Positions 63,871 to 64,000 of a stretch of DNA of 64,000 nt are shown here, in pieces. The notes below the pieces were generated by a model. It worked only from the letters and a program-made list of their open reading frames with translations, did no database searches and had not been told where the DNA came from. The DNA is from an uncultured Methylophilaceae bacterium. GTDB lineage: Bacteria > Pseudomonadota > Gammaproteobacteria > Burkholderiales > Methylophilaceae. Every line of letters starts with the position of its first letter. Positions within the stretch are counted from its first letter, which is position 1. The position numbers were made by a program, and so were the translations under genes. The stretch covers positions 62,001 to 126,000 of the forward strand of contig CAJIZS010000001.1 of assembly GCA_905182075.1 (NCBI GenBank). Direction: 5' to 3'.

Positions 63871-64000
63871 ATGAAAAAATTGTTATTAATAGACGGGTCT
63901 TCTTATCTCTACAGGGCGTTTCATGTGTATTCAGATTTTAGCCATAAAGGTCATCCTACCGGTGTTATCTATGGGGTTTTAAATATGCTCCGGAGTACAC
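63871..64000 (+). CDS. polA: DNA polymerase I, 5' end only
   Basis: The first 43 codons before the window ends: [20 protein letters not shown] with the 5'-nuclease Asp in IDGSS, then [14 protein letters not shown]. The start at 63871 is the first ATG of the domain. The 145 bases to the divergent DUF2782 gene must hold both promoters. Confidence 0.95.
   Translation, partial: MKKLLLIDGSSYLYRAFHVYSDFSHKGHPTGVIYGVLNMLRST

Overview
The window is AT-rich (roughly one third G+C by eye) chromosomal DNA of a Gram-negative bacterium. Gene content and order point to a betaproteobacterium, most likely an OM43/Methylophilales-type methylotroph with a small genome. This placement is inferred from protein sequences and synteny: zapD-yacG beside a Nudix/thiamine-phosphate-synthase fusion and argJ, the coxB-coxA-ctaG-coxC-SURF1-ctaA-ctaB block, ubiquinone genes (ispB, coq7), the DUF3683 oxidoreductase, and the polA/DUF2782/thrB/BPSS1780/uvrD end. 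There is no phage, insertion sequence, integron or CRISPR array. Nearly every gene is ordinary housekeeping.

Layout: 1-2.3 kb gpmI and envC; 2.3-8.4 kb yjbQ, lspA, ileS, ribF, murJ on the minus strand; 8.5-13.3 kb rpsT, then purK/purE, proB, obgE, rpmA, rplU; 13.5-16.8 kb ispB, coaE, zapD, yacG and a PCuAC copper chaperone; 16.8-20.2 kb Nudix-ThiE fusion, argJ, cysS; 20.4-23.0 kb two tandem peptidyl-prolyl isomerases, lpxH, nusB, ribH; 23.0-27.5 kb an oxalate/formate-type MFS transporter divergent from phoB-phoR (Pho-box-like repeats between them) and a lipoprotein; 27.5-33.5 kb a giant FAD/Fe-S oxidoreductase, hemJ, a PfkB kinase, apaH; 33.5-42.5 kb cytochrome c5 and the complete cytochrome c oxidase and heme A assembly locus; 42.6-50.0 kb DUF2244, tRNA-Leu(CAA), queA, a secreted protein, proS, a HolD-like protein, rimI, tsaB, dinG; 50.3-57.3 kb ctpA, coq7, DUF2322, OsmC, FKBP, dacB, bioA, an aldo/keto reductase; 57.3-64.0 kb CIRCE-groES-groEL, uvrD, a BPSS1780-type membrane protein, thrB, a DUF2782 protein and the 5' end of polA.

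The striking feature is sequence integrity, not a new system. More than half of the genes, including indispensable ones (ileS, cysS, proS, groES, groEL, murJ, rpmA, coaE), are broken by single-base frameshifts, often in A/T runs, although the protein on both sides of each break is well conserved. In at least three genes (ppiB, ctpA, uvrD) a stretch of the expected protein is replaced by a piece resembling an unrelated family: FAD-linked oxidase, RND efflux adaptor and tryptophan 2,3-dioxygenase. Two tandem isomerase genes share 257 bp exactly. Together this looks like a noisy or over-corrected long-read (possibly metagenomic) assembly, not real decay. The broken genes are therefore annotated over their full reconstructed extent as CDS, with the breaks described. 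No convincing undescribed biological system was found. The items most worth following up are the mosaic patches, a ProRS without its editing insert, the Pho-box repeats upstream of the MFS gene, and a divergent HolD candidate.
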